This document shows, in pieces, positions 23,686-35,640 of a stretch of 64,000 nt of DNA. Under the pieces are notes generated by a model that was not told the origin of the DNA, made no database searches, and worked only from the letters and a program-made list of their open reading frames with translations. Made by a program: the position numbers and the translations under genes. The stretch comes from Dugong dugon (Eukaryota > Chordata > Mammalia > Sirenia > Dugongidae): positions 12,760,501 through 12,824,500 of the forward strand of contig CM057473.1 in assembly GCA_030035585.1 (NCBI GenBank), in the 5' to 3' direction. The first letter of the stretch is position 1, and the number at the start of each line of letters is the position of its first letter.

Positions 23686-23979
23686 TGGATGGAAAGCTAC
23701 TTCAAAGCAAACCATGGTTTGCCCCGATCAACGGCCTTCTAACCATCATGTCCAACTGCTAGATAAAGCTGTAACTCGCCACAAGTACAATAGAAAATTA
23801 CATAAGGAGATCAGCTAAGCAGGTCCAGATCAGTAACAGGGGATCCAAAGAATTTTTAAAAAATAAAAGATTTGAATAATTAATTTCAGATGTTTTGCTG
23901 AGTAAAAAAAGTAGCTAATTTCAGCAACATTAGAAACTTTTGCTGTGGTCTTATAGATTTTGCCTATTAAAACTGTATA
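23686..23979. other. unassigned sequence upstream of L1-B
   Basis: No recognised gene or repeat. Confidence 0.45.
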
Positions 23980-24105
23980 GTGAAAAATGGCAATCTAGGC
24001 AGAAGCACCATGCTGTCCCTCCATAGCAAAGATCCAAAAATCTAAGCTGAACAGAGAAAACAACAGTCCTGAAACCCTAAAATATCAAATGAAGAGATAA
24101 AGAAC

Positions 24106-24324
24106 TCAGCCAAGCACCAAATGGAGTGAGAAAACTGACAGAGAATGGACAACGAGGAGAAATTCATGCAGAGGTCCCCTATCAGCTAACGCAGTGCAAA
24201 TCCACCATCTTGGACTCCTATTGGAGACCAGTAAATAGGGGGTACGAGAAAGCAGCTTCACGGAGCTTCCAGCGGGAGACCAAACAACCAGTAATTTGCA
24301 ATATACACTTTCCCACCCCCCCAC
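24106..24324 (-). CDS. antisense ORF in the L1-B 5'UTR (ORF0-like candidate)
   Basis: 72 codons, opposite to the L1, stopping about 126 bp from the L1-B 5' end; the L1-A frame stops about 134 bp in. The C-terminal residues align with those of the L1-A antisense frame ('SPRWWI', 'VFSLHLVLG'). It is shorter than the L1-A frame. No domain recognised. It may be only a by-product of shared nucleotide ancestry. Confidence 0.3.
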   Translation of the reverse strand: MGGWESVYCKLLVVWSPAGSSVKLLSRTPYLLVSNRSPRWWICTALADRGPLHEFLLVVHSLSVFSLHLVLG

Positions 24325-24856
24325 CCTTCTTCACCCCCAATCAGCCTCCTCTGCTTCCCAAGGACACAATCTCTTGTCCGGTAAGCACTGGCTGCTTGGA
24401 TTCCACCCAGCAGAACGGGCCGGCTCTCTGAGTGCCATTTGTTGGCTGCTGGTGATGCTTTTTTCCACTTCTTTTGATTTCTTCCTTACCTCTCACCACC
24501 TCCCCCTCCTTTCACTCAAATACCTGGCTCCGTGTGCCGTCTTTGCTTCTTTCTAAGAGGCTTCAAAGCTCCAGTAATTTGTGATATATGCTTTCCCACC
24601 CCCTACACTTCTTCACCCACACTCGGCCTCCTCTGCTTCCCGTGGACACAGTCTCTTGTCCGGGAAGCACCGGCTGCTTGGATTCCACCAGCCCGCACTA
24701 GCTGGCTTTCTGAGTGCCATTTGTTGCTGCTGGTGTTGCTTTTTTTCCACTTCTTTTGATTTCTTCCTTACCTCTCACCACCTCCCCCTCCTTTTGCTCA
24801 AATACCTAGTTCCGTGCACCATCTTTGCTTCCTCCTCAGGGGCTGCGGAGCTACGT
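24291..24856 (+). repeat. two-unit tandem repeat in the L1-B 5'UTR
   Basis: Period 283 bp by coordinate difference of matching starts. Units differ at scattered sites, so the duplication is not brand new. It resembles the monomer duplication known for 5'UTRs of some mammalian L1 families. Confidence 0.85.
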
Positions 24857-25896
24857 TCGAGTGGGGAGCTCCTTCCCAGTCTGGGCTGCCGTGCTGGTGG
24901 CATCCCAGGGCTTTTGTTCGTTTGTTTGTTTTGGATTCTTTGTTTGTTTGTTTTTTTCCTTTTCTTAAGTTGGGAGCCCATTCGGGCCAGGCAGAGCTGT
25001 GTGGCTTGGAAGAAACCCCTTCAGTTTGCACAGACATGCAGATGGATCCCTGTGGGCATTTCTTTTTTCATTGTTTTTCTTTTTTTTTTCTGTTTTTTTG
25101 GGGGGCTTTTCTTGTTCTTTTTTTTTTAATTTGTTTTGTTTTATTTTCCCTCTTTTTCCCTTTTCGTCTTTCTTCATTACTCAGTTTCTCATCTCTCTGT
25201 GTCTTCCTTCTCTTTCTGTTCCCTGAATACCTGGCTTTATATACCTCTATGCCTTCTAGCCAGGCTGTATGGCAACACGTGAGAACAACATCCCCAGACC
25301 TCAGAGCTGCACCGGAGGGATCCCTGGGAACTTTGCTGTTCTTTTCCCTTTCCCATTTTTATTTATTCATTCTTTTCTTTTTTTTTCCTCTTTCCCTTTT
25401 TGTTTTTATCCATTTCATAGTCTCTCATCTCTCCACTCCAATGGCAAGCTCCCCTAGCATTCTTTTTTGTTTGTTTGTAAGTTTTCGGCTCCTTTTCCTC
25501 TCTCCTCTCTCCCATACCCATCTCAGCTCCACACATAACAATCTCCCCGCTGCATCCTTCCTACCTGCACCGTGCGCTTGACATCACATCACCAAGCAGC
25601 ACAGGCACGGCCTACCGGAACCTGCCCTGCACTGATTACTGACCCGCCCTCGTGGCTGTAGTAAGTGCCACAAACAACCCATCCCAGTAACTCCTCTTCA
25701 GCTAGACCTGCTCTGCCCTACCATGTCTGAGTGACTGACCCAGCCAATTGGAGAAGCAGGCAAAAGTATTGTCCCCACAGACAAGCAAACAACAAAGAAC
25801 ACACAGCCCGTCTACTCAGACATAGCCAAATTAAAAAAAAAAAAAAGGATGAAACAAACAAATCTACAATCAATAAATGAGAAAAATAACTACTGA

Positions 25897-26944
25897 ATGC
25901 CCCGAAGACAGCAGGCAATATCAAAACATATACAAAAACAGGACAGGATGCTTCCAGTAGGCATCCAAAATAAAATACCAAATGACTTTCCAGTGGAAGG
26001 AATGGCACTAGAACTACCTGATAAGGAATTCAAATCTCTAATACTCAGAATTCTCCAAGAGCTGAAGCAAAAAGCAGACAAAAATGAGGGAAAAAAAGAA
26101 AAATTCATGGAAAATACAGACAAAAAATTGGAAGAATTCAGGAAAATAATGCAGGAACACAATGCAAGAATACATTCACAATTAGAAATTACTCAAAAAC
26201 AACAATTAGAAATACAAAAGATAAACAAAAAGATTTCAAAAATGGACGGTGTCATAGAAGGGCTGAGGAGCAGATTTGAAATGGTAGAAGACAGGATCAG
26301 TGGAACTGAAGACAAACACTTGGATACAACTCTGTTTGAGGAAAGCTCAGAAAAAAGAACAAAGAAAAATGAAGAGACCCTGAGAATTATGTGGGATATA
26401 ATCAAAAGTAAGAATTATAGAGTGATTGGTGTTCCAGAACAGGGGGCAGAAACAGAAAAAACAGAGAGGATCATTGAAGAACTGCTGACAGAAAACTTCC
26501 CCAATATCATGAAAGATGAAACGCTGGCCAACAAAGAAGTTCAACGAACCCCATATAGGATAGACCCCAAAAGAAAATCACCAAGGCATATCATAATCAC
26601 ACTCACCAAAACAAAAGACAAACAAAGAATCCTGAAAGAAGCTTGTGAAAAAAAAGAAGGCATAACAGAGGAGAAACAATAAGACAAAGCTCAGCTTATT
26701 CGGGAGAAAACATGCAGGCAAAAGGCAATTGGACAAAATATATAAAATCTTGAAAGAAAAAAATTGCCGACTAAGAATAATATATCCTGCAAAACTCTCA
26801 TTCAAATATGATGGTGAAATTAGGTTATTTCCAGATAAACAGAAATTAAGGGAATATGTAAAAGTCAAACCAAACTTACAACAATTGTTAAAGGGAGTTC
26901 TGCGATCTGAGGACAAAGAACTTCAGCTCATAGGCAGAATCTAG
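25897..26944 (+). pseudogene. L1-B ORF1p, broken
   Basis: The frame opens 'MPRRQQAISKHIQKQDRM' and stays open for 261 codons through the coiled coil and RRM ('RVIGVPEQG', 'ENFPNIMKDE', 'EVQRTPYR', 'SPRHIIITLTKTKDKQ'). A base loss near 26650 shifts it; the C-terminal domain continues at 26729-26944 ('IIYPAKLSFKYDGEI', 'LLKGVLRSEDKEL'). Better preserved than ORF1 of L1-A. Role: RNA binding and chaperone in the L1 RNP. Confidence 0.93.
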
Positions 26945-27385
26945 GAAGCAGGATCGTACCAGCCCGATACCAATCTAGGTAATGAACTCTCAAGGACTAT
27001 CCAAAACCAAAAGAAATACAACAGGGAATCAGAGCAGTTAATCAGTAAATGGCAACAACATAAAAACAATAAAAGATGGAATAAAGTGTGTAGATATAGA
27101 ACGTTCTAATGGAGAGGAAGGCAAGGCAATACCAAGTAATGGTAGACTGCTTCAAAATTAGAAAGATAAGGGTAAAGTTCATGGTAACCAAAAAGAAAGT
27201 TAACAAACATACTCCTAATAATAAAGAGGAAAAACATAAAGTCTCAGCAAAAACAAAACCTACCAAGAGAAAAGAAATGAAAAAAAAAAAAAATTCACAA
27301 AAAAGTGACTCAGCACAGGAGAGTAAGAAGAACAAAGAAAACATCAGCACCACAAAAAAAAAAAAAAAAACAAAAAAACTACAAA
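26945..27385 (+). other. L1-B inter-ORF spacer
   Basis: About 440 bp, A-rich, with a long A-run at 27354-27370. A Lys-rich frame overlaps it without a recognisable domain. It matches the spacer of L1-A. Confidence 0.7.
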
Positions 27386-30300
27386 ACGACAGCAACAAAC
27401 TCACATCTATCAATAATTACACTGAATGTAAATGGACTCAATGCACCCATAAAGAGATGGAGAGTGACAGAATGGATAAGAAAACAGGATGAATCAATAA
27501 GCTGTCTACAAGAGACAGACCTTAGAAACAAAGATGGGAATTTATTAAATGTCAAAGATTTGGAAAAAAATACATCAAGCTAACAACTACCAAAAAAGAG
27601 CAGGAATGGCAATACTAATCTCACATAAAATAGACTTTAAAACAAAAACAAAAAAAAATAAAAGACAAAGAAGGACACTACATACCAATTAATGGGATGA
27701 TCCATCATGAAGCCATAACCATAATAAACATCTAAGCACCCAATGACAGGGCTCCAAAATACATAAAACAAACTCTGACAACACTGAAAAGAGAAATTGA
27801 CAGTTCCACAATAATAGTAGGAGACTTTAACACACCACTCTCAGTAAAGGACAGAACAACTAAGAAGAAACTCAGCAAAGATACAGAAGACCTAAAGGGC
27901 ACAATCAGCCAACTTGACCTCATAGACATATATAGAACACTCCATCCAACCTCTGCAAAGTACACATTCTTTTCCAATGCACATGGAACGTTCTCCAGAA
28001 TAGACAACATCTTAGACCACAGAGCAATCCTCAACAAGATCCAAATGTTGAGATAATGCAAATTATTTTCTCTGACGACAGTGCCATCAAGGTAGAAATT
28101 AACAACAGAGAGAGCAAGGAAAAAAAAAATTACATGGAAACTGAATAATACCCTGCTTACACATCACTGGGTAATAGAAGAAATCAGAGATGGAATCAAA
28201 AAATTCCTAGAATCAAATGAGAATGAAAACACATCATACCAAAACCTCTGGGACACAGCAAAGGCAGTCAGCAAAGGCAGTCCTCAGAGGACAATTTATA
28301 GCAATAGATGCACATATCAAAAAAGAAGAAAGGGACAAAATCAAAACATTAACTACAGAACTCAAACAAATAGAAAGAGAACAACAAAAAAAGCCTACAA
28401 CCACCGGAAGAAATGAGATAGTAAAGATCAGAGCAGAAATCAATGAAATAGAGAACAGAAAAACAATAGAAAGAATCAACAAAACCAAAAGTTGTTTCTT
28501 TGAAAGAATCAACAAAATCGACAAACCACTGGCCAGACTGACAAAAGAAAAACAGCAGAGGGCACAAATAACCCAAATAAGAAATGAAATGGGGGACATT
28601 ACAACAGACCCAACTGAAATAAAAAGGATTATAACAGAATATTATGAAAAACTATATTCCAACAAATTTGAAAACCTAGAGGAAATGGATAAATTTCTAG
28701 AAACACACGGCCTACCCAAACTACACAAAGTGATATTGAAAATCTAAACAGACCCATAACAGGAGAAGAGATTGAAAAGGTAATAAAAAAAACTCCCAAC
28801 CAAAAAAAGCCCTGGCCCGGATGGCTTCACTGGAGAATTCTACAAAACATTTACAGAAGAGCTTGTACCGGTTCTACTCAAGCTATTTCAGAGCATAGAA
28901 GAGGAGGCAACAATTCCAAATTCATTCTATGAAGCCAGCATAACCCTGACACCAAAACCAGGCAAAGACATCACAAAAAAAGAAAATTACAGACCAATAT
29001 CTCTCATGAATATAGATGCAAAAATTCTGAACAAAATTCTAGCCAATAGAATTCAGTATCATATCAAAAAATAATACACCACGACCAAGTAGGATTCATA
29101 CCAGGTATGCAAGGATGGTTTAACATTAGAAAATCCATCAACGTAATTCACCACATAAATAAAAGGAAAGAAAAAAATCACATGATCATCTCAATTGACG
29201 CAGAAAAGGCATTTGACCAAGTCCAACACCCATTCCTGATAAAAGCTCTCAATAAAATAGGTATAGAAGGGAAATTTCTCAACATAATAAAGGGCATCTA
29301 TGCAAAATCAACAGCCAACATCATTCTTAATGGAGAGAGGCTGAAAACAGTCCCCTTGAAAACAGGAACAAGACAAGGATGCCCTTTATCACCACTCCTA
29401 TTTAACATTGTGCTGGAAGTTCTAGCTAGAGCAGTAAGGCAAGAGAAAGAAATAAAGGGCATCCAAATTGGTAATGAAGAAGTTAAACTGTCCCTGTTTG
29501 CAGACGATATGATACTATACATAGAAAACCCTAAAGACTCCACAAGAAATCTACTGGAACTAATAGAAAGATTCAGCAGAGTAGCAGGATACAAGATAAA
29601 CATTCAAAAATCAGTTGGATTCCTATATACCAGTAAAGAGAATGATGAAAAGGAGATCAGGAAATCAATACCATTTTCAATAGCCCCTAAAAAGATAAAA
29701 TACTTAGGAATAAATCTGACCAGGGATGTAAAAGACCTATACAAAGAAAACTACAAAACACTGCTGTATGAAACCCAAAGGGATCTACATAAATGGAAAA
29801 ACATACCATGCTCATGGATAGGCAGACTCAACATTGTGAAAATGGCAATTCTACCTAAAGCAATTTACAAATACAATGCAATCCCGATCCAAATACCGAC
29901 AAGATTCTTCAAAGAGATGGAAAAACTAATTATTAACTTCATATGGAAAGGGAAGACACCCCGAATAAGTAAAGCACTACTGAAGTAGAAGAATAAAGTT
30001 GGAGGACTCACACTACCTGACTTGAGAACCTACTATACAGCTACAGTAGTCAAAACAGCCTGGTACTGGTACAACAACAGAGACATTGACCAACGGAACT
30101 GAATTGAGAACCCAGATGTAAATCCATCCACCTACGGTAACCTGATTTTCGACAAGGGCCCAAAGTCCATCAAATGGGGAAAAGACAGTCTTTTTAACAA
30201 ATGGTGCTGGCAAAACTGGATATCCATTTGCAGAAAAATGAAACAGGACCCATACCTCACACCGTATACAAAAACTACTTCAAAATGGATCAAAGACCTG

Positions 30301-31236
30301 AATATAAAGCCTAAAACTATAAAGTTCATAGAAGAAAAAATAGGCCTTAATACACTTAATAACACTTCAGGCCTTAATACATGGCATTAACAGGATACAA
30401 ACCGTAAACATCAACACACAAAACCTAACCGATAAACTAAATAACTGGGATCTTCTAAAAATCAAACACCTATGCTCTTCAAAAGACTTCACCGAAAGAG
30501 TAAAAAGAGAACCTACAGACTGGGAAAAAAATTTTGGACAGTACATGCCAGACAAAGGTCTAATCTCCATAATCTACAAGAAAATCCAACACCTCTACAA
30601 CAAAAAGACAACCAATCCTATCATAAAATGGGCAAAGGAAATGAACAGACACTTCACCAAGGAAGATATTCAAATGGCCAACAGACACATGAGGAAATGC
30701 TCACGATCACTAGCCATTAGAGAAATGCAAATTAAAACCACAATGAGATACCATCTCACCCCTGCATTACTGGCACGAATCAAAAATACTGGAAATAACA
30801 AATGTTGGAGGGGCTGCGGGGAGATGGGAACTCTTATGCACTGCTGGTGGGAATGCAAAATGATACAACCATTTTGGAAAATGATATGGTGTTTCCTCAG
30901 AAAGCTAGAAATAGACATACCATTCGATCCAGCAATCCCACTCCTAGGAATATATCCTAGAGAAATAAGAGTCGTCACTCGAATAGACATAGCACACCTA
31001 TGTTCATGGCAGCATTGTTCACAATAGCAAAACAATGGAAACAACGTAGGTGCCCATCAACAGATGAATGGATAAACAAACTATGGTACATACACACAAT
31101 GGAGTACTATGCAACGAGAAAGAACAACAATGAATCTGTGAACCATCTCATAACATGGATGAAACTGGAGGACATTATGCTGAGTGAAATAAGTCAATCA
31201 CAAAAGGACAAATATTGTATGAGACCTCTATTGTAA
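27386..31236 (+). pseudogene. L1-B ORF2p (endonuclease-reverse transcriptase), broken
   Basis: The start codon is ACG where L1-A has ATG. The endonuclease keeps 'LNVNGLN', 'CLQETDL' and 'GDFN', but the 'IYAPND' Tyr codon is a stop and 'SDH' reads 'SDD'. A 13-bp tandem copy of 'cagcaaaggcagt' (about 28256-28281) shifts the frame. The RT holds 'SPGPDGF', '[10 protein letters not shown]', '[14 protein letters not shown]' and 'FADDM'. A Lys-to-stop lies at 29986-29988 and a local duplication at about 30344-30380. The Cys-rich C-terminus is present ('[20 protein letters not shown]'), followed by a shift near 30990 and the family end 'YCMRPLL'. Confidence 0.95.
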
Positions 31237-32435
31237 AAACCCATGAAAAAATTCACATGCAAAATGTAACAATCCCTGTTGGTTACCAGGGATGGAAGGG
31301 GAGGGGGGAAAATACTAAATAGGTAATAGATAAATGGTATCTTGGGTGGGAGGTGAGACAGTACACATTACAAGGGAAACTAACACAAGCAGCACAATGA
31401 AAGGTCATGGAGGCCCCGTGGACACATCCAAACTCCTCAAGGGACTGAGTTGTTGGACGGAGGGCTCTGGGGACTATGGTCTTGCGGAACATCTAGCTCA
31501 ATTGGCATGACACTACTTATAAAGATATTGCTCTACATTCTACCTTGGTGAGTAGTGTCTGGGGTCTTAAAAGCCTGTGAGCGGCCATCTAAGATACTAC
31601 ACTGGTCTCATCCCTTCGGGAGCAAGGGAGAATGAAGAGAACAGGATACAACGAAAAGATTAGTCCAAAGGACTAATTCACCACAGCTACCAAGAACTCC
31701 ACCGGACTGAGTCCAGTACAGCTAGATGGTGCCTGGCTACCACCGCTGACTGCTCTGACCAGGATCACAACAGAGGGCTCTGGACAGAGCTGGAGAAGGA
31801 TGTAGAGCATAATTCTAACTCACAAAAAAAAAAAAAAAAAAAAAAAAAGAACAGATTTACTGGCCTAAAGGAGACTGGAGAAACCTCAAGAGTATGGCCC
31901 CCAGACAACCTTTCAGTTCAGAGGTGAAGTTACCTTCGAGGTTCACTGTTCAGCCTGGGATTGGACAGCCCAGTAAAACTAAATGAGACTAACGAGGTAC
32001 AGGAGTCCAGTGACAAGGGCCAGAAGGCAGAGGGGGGAGTAGGAAGCTGATGATAAGGAACACAAGTTGAGTAAGGATACTGTTGATGTGTTGTGAGATT
32101 GTTAACCATTGTTACAGGGCAACATTTGTAGTAACTGTTAAATGGGAGGCTATTTTGTCCTGTAAGCCTTCATCTTGGGTGAGAATGGCAGCACAATTGG
32201 AAGAGCATAGTCAATGTCACTTAAATGTGTACGTAAAAAGTTTTGAAATGGTGTATCTTTGGCTATGTGTATTTTCACCAAAAAAAAAAAAAGCTGAGAA
32301 TTCAGAGGGTTAAAATGTTGTGGGGTTGTTAACCAAAGTCATAAAACAGCATGTGTACTACTGTTACATGAGAAACTGTTTGTTCCGTAAGCCTTCACCT
32401 GAAGTACACTAAAATATTTAAAAAAAAAAAAAAAA
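31237..32435 (+). repeat. L1-B 3'UTR and poly(A) tail
   Basis: Polypurine tract near 31288-31308, family-specific sequence, an internal A-run at 31828-31848, one ~290-bp unit (about 31975-32265), an A-run, the shorter related block (about 32290-32415) and a terminal A-run. Compared with L1-A one long unit is missing. Confidence 0.8.
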
Positions 32436-32474
32436 TCTGTAACACTCAAGCTTCACTAGGTAAAGCTGTGGGAA

Positions 32475-33099
32475 CTGTTGTTGTTAGGCATTGTGGATAT
32501 GATTTTGACTCATAGTGACCCTATTTATAATAGAGCGAAACACTCCCCAGTCTGGCAACCTCCTCACGATCCTTGCTATGTTTGAGCCCATTGCCACCGT
32601 GTGAATCCATCTCATTAGAGGGCCTTTTTCTTTTCCACTGACCTGGAGCCCTGGTGGTGCAGTGGTTAAGAGTTGAGCTGCCAACCAAAAGGCTGGCAGT
32701 TCAAATCCACAAGCTGCTCCTTGGAAACCCTATGGGGCAGTTCTACTCTGTCCTATAGGGTCGCTATGAGTCAGAATTGACTCGACAGCAAAGGGTTTTC
32801 ATATAATTTACCAAGGATAATGTTTTTCTCTAGCGATTGGTCTTTCCTGATAACATGTCCAAAATAAGTCTCACCATCCTCACTTCTAAGGAGCATTCTG
32901 GCTGTACTTCTTCCAAGACAGATTTGTTTGTTCTTCTGGCAGTTCATGGTATACTCAATATTCTTTGCCAACACCATAATTCAAGTGCATCAATGCTTTT
33001 TCAGTCTTCCTTATTCATTGTCCAGCTTTCACATACATACAAGGCATTTGAAAATAGTATGGCTTGGGTCAGGTGCACCTTAGTCCTCAAGGTTAACAT
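32475..33099 (-). mobile_element. RTE LINE 3' part, antisense, split by a SINE
   Basis: Antisense RTE 3' end ('tgttgttgttaggc', 'cagtctggcaacctcctcac') up to 32644, interrupted by an AfroSINE at 32645-32800, then resuming ('ataacatgtccaaaataagt', 'tcttccaagacagatttgtt', 'ttcattgtccagctttcaca') to about 33099, where orientation changes. Coding frames are broken. Confidence 0.85.
32645..32800 (+). mobile_element. AfroSINE inserted into the RTE
   Basis: A well-kept copy: 'ggagccctggtggtgcagtg', 'gctgctccttggaaacccta', 'cctatagggtcgctatgagt', ending 'gactcgacagcaaagggttt'. It splits the antisense RTE, so it is the younger of the two. Confidence 0.93.
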
Positions 33100-33548
33100 G
33101 ACCGTTATTTAAATTTACACACCAACCACTAAGGCCAAAGATGAAGAAATTGATCATTTTTACCAACTTCTGCAGTCTGAAATTGATCAAACATGCAATC
33201 AAGATGCATTGATAATTACTGGTGATCCATATGCAAAAGTTAGAAACAAAGAAGGATTGGTAGTTGGAAAATATGGCCTTGGTGATAGAAGTAACATGGG
33301 AGATCAAATGATAGAATTTTCCAAGACCAACAACTTATTCTTTGGAAATACATTTCTTCAACAACATAAACGTTGACTATACACATGGACTTCCCCAAGT
33401 GGAATACACAGGAATCAAGTGAATTACATTTGTGGAAAGAGACGATGGAGAAGCTCAAAATCATCAGTCAGAACAAGGCCAGGGGCTGACTGTGGAACAG
33501 GTCTTGCATATGAGCAAGTTCAAGTTGAAGCTGAAGAAAATTAAAACA
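33099..33548 (+). pseudogene. RTE endonuclease-domain fragment, sense
   Basis: Translated pieces match the apurinic-like endonuclease of RTE/BovB LINEs: 'FYQLLQSEIDQT', 'ALIITGDPYAKVRNKEG' (the usual 'GDWNAKVG' has lost Trp and Asn), 'YGLGDRSNMGDQMIEF', 'LYTWTSPSG', 'RPGADCG'. Several stops and shifts. It joins directly to the antisense 3' half at 33099, with the whole RT region missing between. Either a twin-priming product with an internal deletion or two separate insertions. Confidence 0.85.
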
Positions 33549-34059
33549 AATCAGTTGCTTTGGGAATAGACAACTCCAAAATCTCATTGTCTTACAAGTG
33601 TTTCTCAAACTTTTATGAATTATTAACCACCCCAAGAAGAAAACTAAATTAAATTTAAATGATCCTTGTAAAGAATGAATGTATTATAACCTTGACAGTT
33701 TAGGTTTTTTCTTTGCTTTTCACATTGGTAACAGTGGGTTGGTGATTTCTTCACTCATGTGACTTATTCTGGTTGCAGGTAGAAGGAGTAGCCCCTATCT
33801 GTCACATATTGTTTTTGAGGCAGTCAGGAAGAAAGCTGGGAAAACACACTATGATTCTTAAGTCATCTGCTTAGAACTGGCATGTCACTTCTGCTTACAT
33901 TCCATTGACTAGAGCAAGTCAAATGACTAAGCATGATCTAATGAGGTGGGGAAGAACATTCCTCCCACAAGAAATCAATGCAAGTCATGACCATGGGATG
34001 GGTTATATAATCTTATTATAGGGAGGGTGAGTGAATAATTGAGAACAGTATCACTTACA
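33549..34059. other. unassigned sequence
   Basis: No recognised gene or repeat. Confidence 0.45.
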
Positions 34060-34245
34060 CAAGAGTGCAGACATTGAAGCCAGACTATCAAGGTTTGATT
34101 CCTAACATTTTTCAGTTACTAGCTGGATGAGATAGAAAATCCCATTTATCTTCTTTATGATTCACTGACCTCATGTGTAAAATAGAAAAACTAAAAGTAC
34201 ATATCTCATAGGGTTCTTATGAGGATGAAATAAATTAACATAAGT
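34060..34245 (+). mobile_element. MIR SINE (diverged)
   Basis: Shows the MIR order 'gattcctaac', 'ttactagctggatgagat', 'cctcatgtgtaaaatagaaa' and 'tcatagggttcttatgagga'. An ancient mammal-wide SINE, sense, highly diverged. Confidence 0.7.
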
Positions 34246-34639
34246 AAAACAAAATTTCCTTGAAGATTTAATTGTTATATAAGTGTTTGTTAAATAAGTT
34301 ATGTGGACACACACATATACACTGAACAATTTTACAGAAAATTAAAATGATCTCTTAGCAATACTTTCAAATTCTCTCTTAATGAACTTTGGCAATTATA
34401 CGTACTAGTTATAAACATAAGAAAGACTTGTTCTCTTGTTTTATTTGATCTAAGTTCCTATAAAACCAATCTTGTAGTAATTTTAAAAGTTCTAAATTAA
34501 TTTTATTTTTCAAGGTGTCATATACAGTTATTGCAGTTTACAATAAAATTGCAAAACATGAACTTCACAATGTTTTCTTATTGTTTCATCAAAATATTAT
34601 GCCAAATTTGAAAGCACATTTTAGAAACCTAAACGTGTC

Positions 34640-35610
34640 TATGGAAATCAAAGTTTCTATTGCTTTGTATTACACTGTTGACACCCAAGTAGATTACTCT
34701 GGCTCAGATCTCACTTATGAACTCAATAATAACTACCTATACAATATCTCCTCTTGGGCCTCACCTCGCTGCTCCACACTATACCTACCCAAGCTTGAAC
34801 TACAGATACCATCCCTGAACTCTACCATAGTCCAATATTTCTCTAACTCAGTGAAGGATACTATCAACTCTCCACTTATGCAAATCAGAAACATAAAAAA
34901 AATCATTTACATTGTCCTTTTCCTTACCCCAGATACATCTTAAGTATATATTATTTTTATTAACTATATCTTATATCTACCCATTTCTCCATAGCTGCCT
35001 CATAATCACCGATTGGTATCCTCACTTCTCCCTTCTCCACATGATATCCTTGTACAATATACATATATTTCAAACATTGAAGTCAACATAATATTTTCAA
35101 ACACATATTTAGTTATCTACTCTAACTTCAATTGTTATTAGCATAGCCAGCAAATACCTGACCTATAGATCTACTTTCATTTTCTATCATGTTCCTACCA
35201 ACTCTAGCAACATCAACCACACCAGCCTTGTTTATCTCACAACATGCACCAAACCAGGTGCTACAGCTGCAGGAGCAATGCCTGAAAAACTCTTCTCAGC
35301 TCATTCACTGCTTTTCCTCATCCTTAGATCTCAATTCAATCAACCCTTCAGCAGACCCCTTTCATGATCTGCATGATTGGGTCAAATCCTCTTATTATCT
35401 GCTCTCATACGACCATTTATTTCCCTTCATAACACTTACCAGAGTGTCAATTTTCCTTTATTTGATTGCTTATTTAATATCTCTCTCTGCTACCAATTCT
35501 AAGCTCTGTGAATATAGGAGTTTGACTATTTTACCCTTCTATATAACTTGAGCAACAAGCATAAGAGCTATCCCATAATAGGCACTTCATGAATACTTAA
35601 TTGATTACTA
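34640..35610 (+). mobile_element. L2 LINE 3' part (ancient)
   Basis: The left part follows L2 coding-end sequence ('tcttgggcctcacc', 'catccctgaactctaccata'). The right part follows the L2 3' end ('ctctaccaat'-type block, 'ttctaagctctgtgaatata', 'ataggcacttcatgaatact'). Small open frames (34515-34943, 35189-35551) are chance frames in the L2, not host genes. Very old and 5'-truncated. Confidence 0.65.
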
Positions 35611-35640
35611 ATCAATATCTTTATTCTCAAGCATACAGTC

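Larger units (their letters stand above)
23980..25896 (+). promoter_or_regulatory. L1-B 5'UTR with tandem duplication
   Basis: About 1.9 kb. Two tandem units with period 283 bp start at 24291 and 24574 (each begins 'gtaatttg' and carries 'ctttcccacc', 'ttcttcaccc', 'gctgcttggattccacc', 'cttcttttgatttcttcctt'). L1-A has one related unit. The rest is pyrimidine-rich. Promoter function is inferred from the family. Long T-rich frames (for example 24814-25581) are consequences of base composition. Confidence 0.75.
23980..32435 (+). mobile_element. full-length L1 LINE, copy B (L1-B)
   Basis: Second complete L1, same family and orientation as L1-A, about 8.45 kb: 5'UTR 23980-25896, ORF1 25897-26944, spacer, ORF2 27386-31236, 3'UTR, poly(A) 32420-32435. 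The first ~10 bases of the family are missing or changed. A weak target duplication ('aaactgta' near 23970 against 'aaatctgta' after the tail) is possible. Both ORFs are broken. Its ORF2 core is nearly identical to that of L1-A while 5' and 3' parts differ more. Confidence 0.95.

Noticed and set aside
24814-25581. 255-codon Phe/Leu-rich sense frame in the L1-B 5'UTR
   Set aside because: It comes from pyrimidine-rich 5'UTR sequence (long T-runs) and has no counterpart in L1-A; looks like a false membrane protein.
34515-35551. Frames of 142 and 120 codons as possible host exons
   Set aside because: They lie in diverged L2 sequence and show no domain or splice context.
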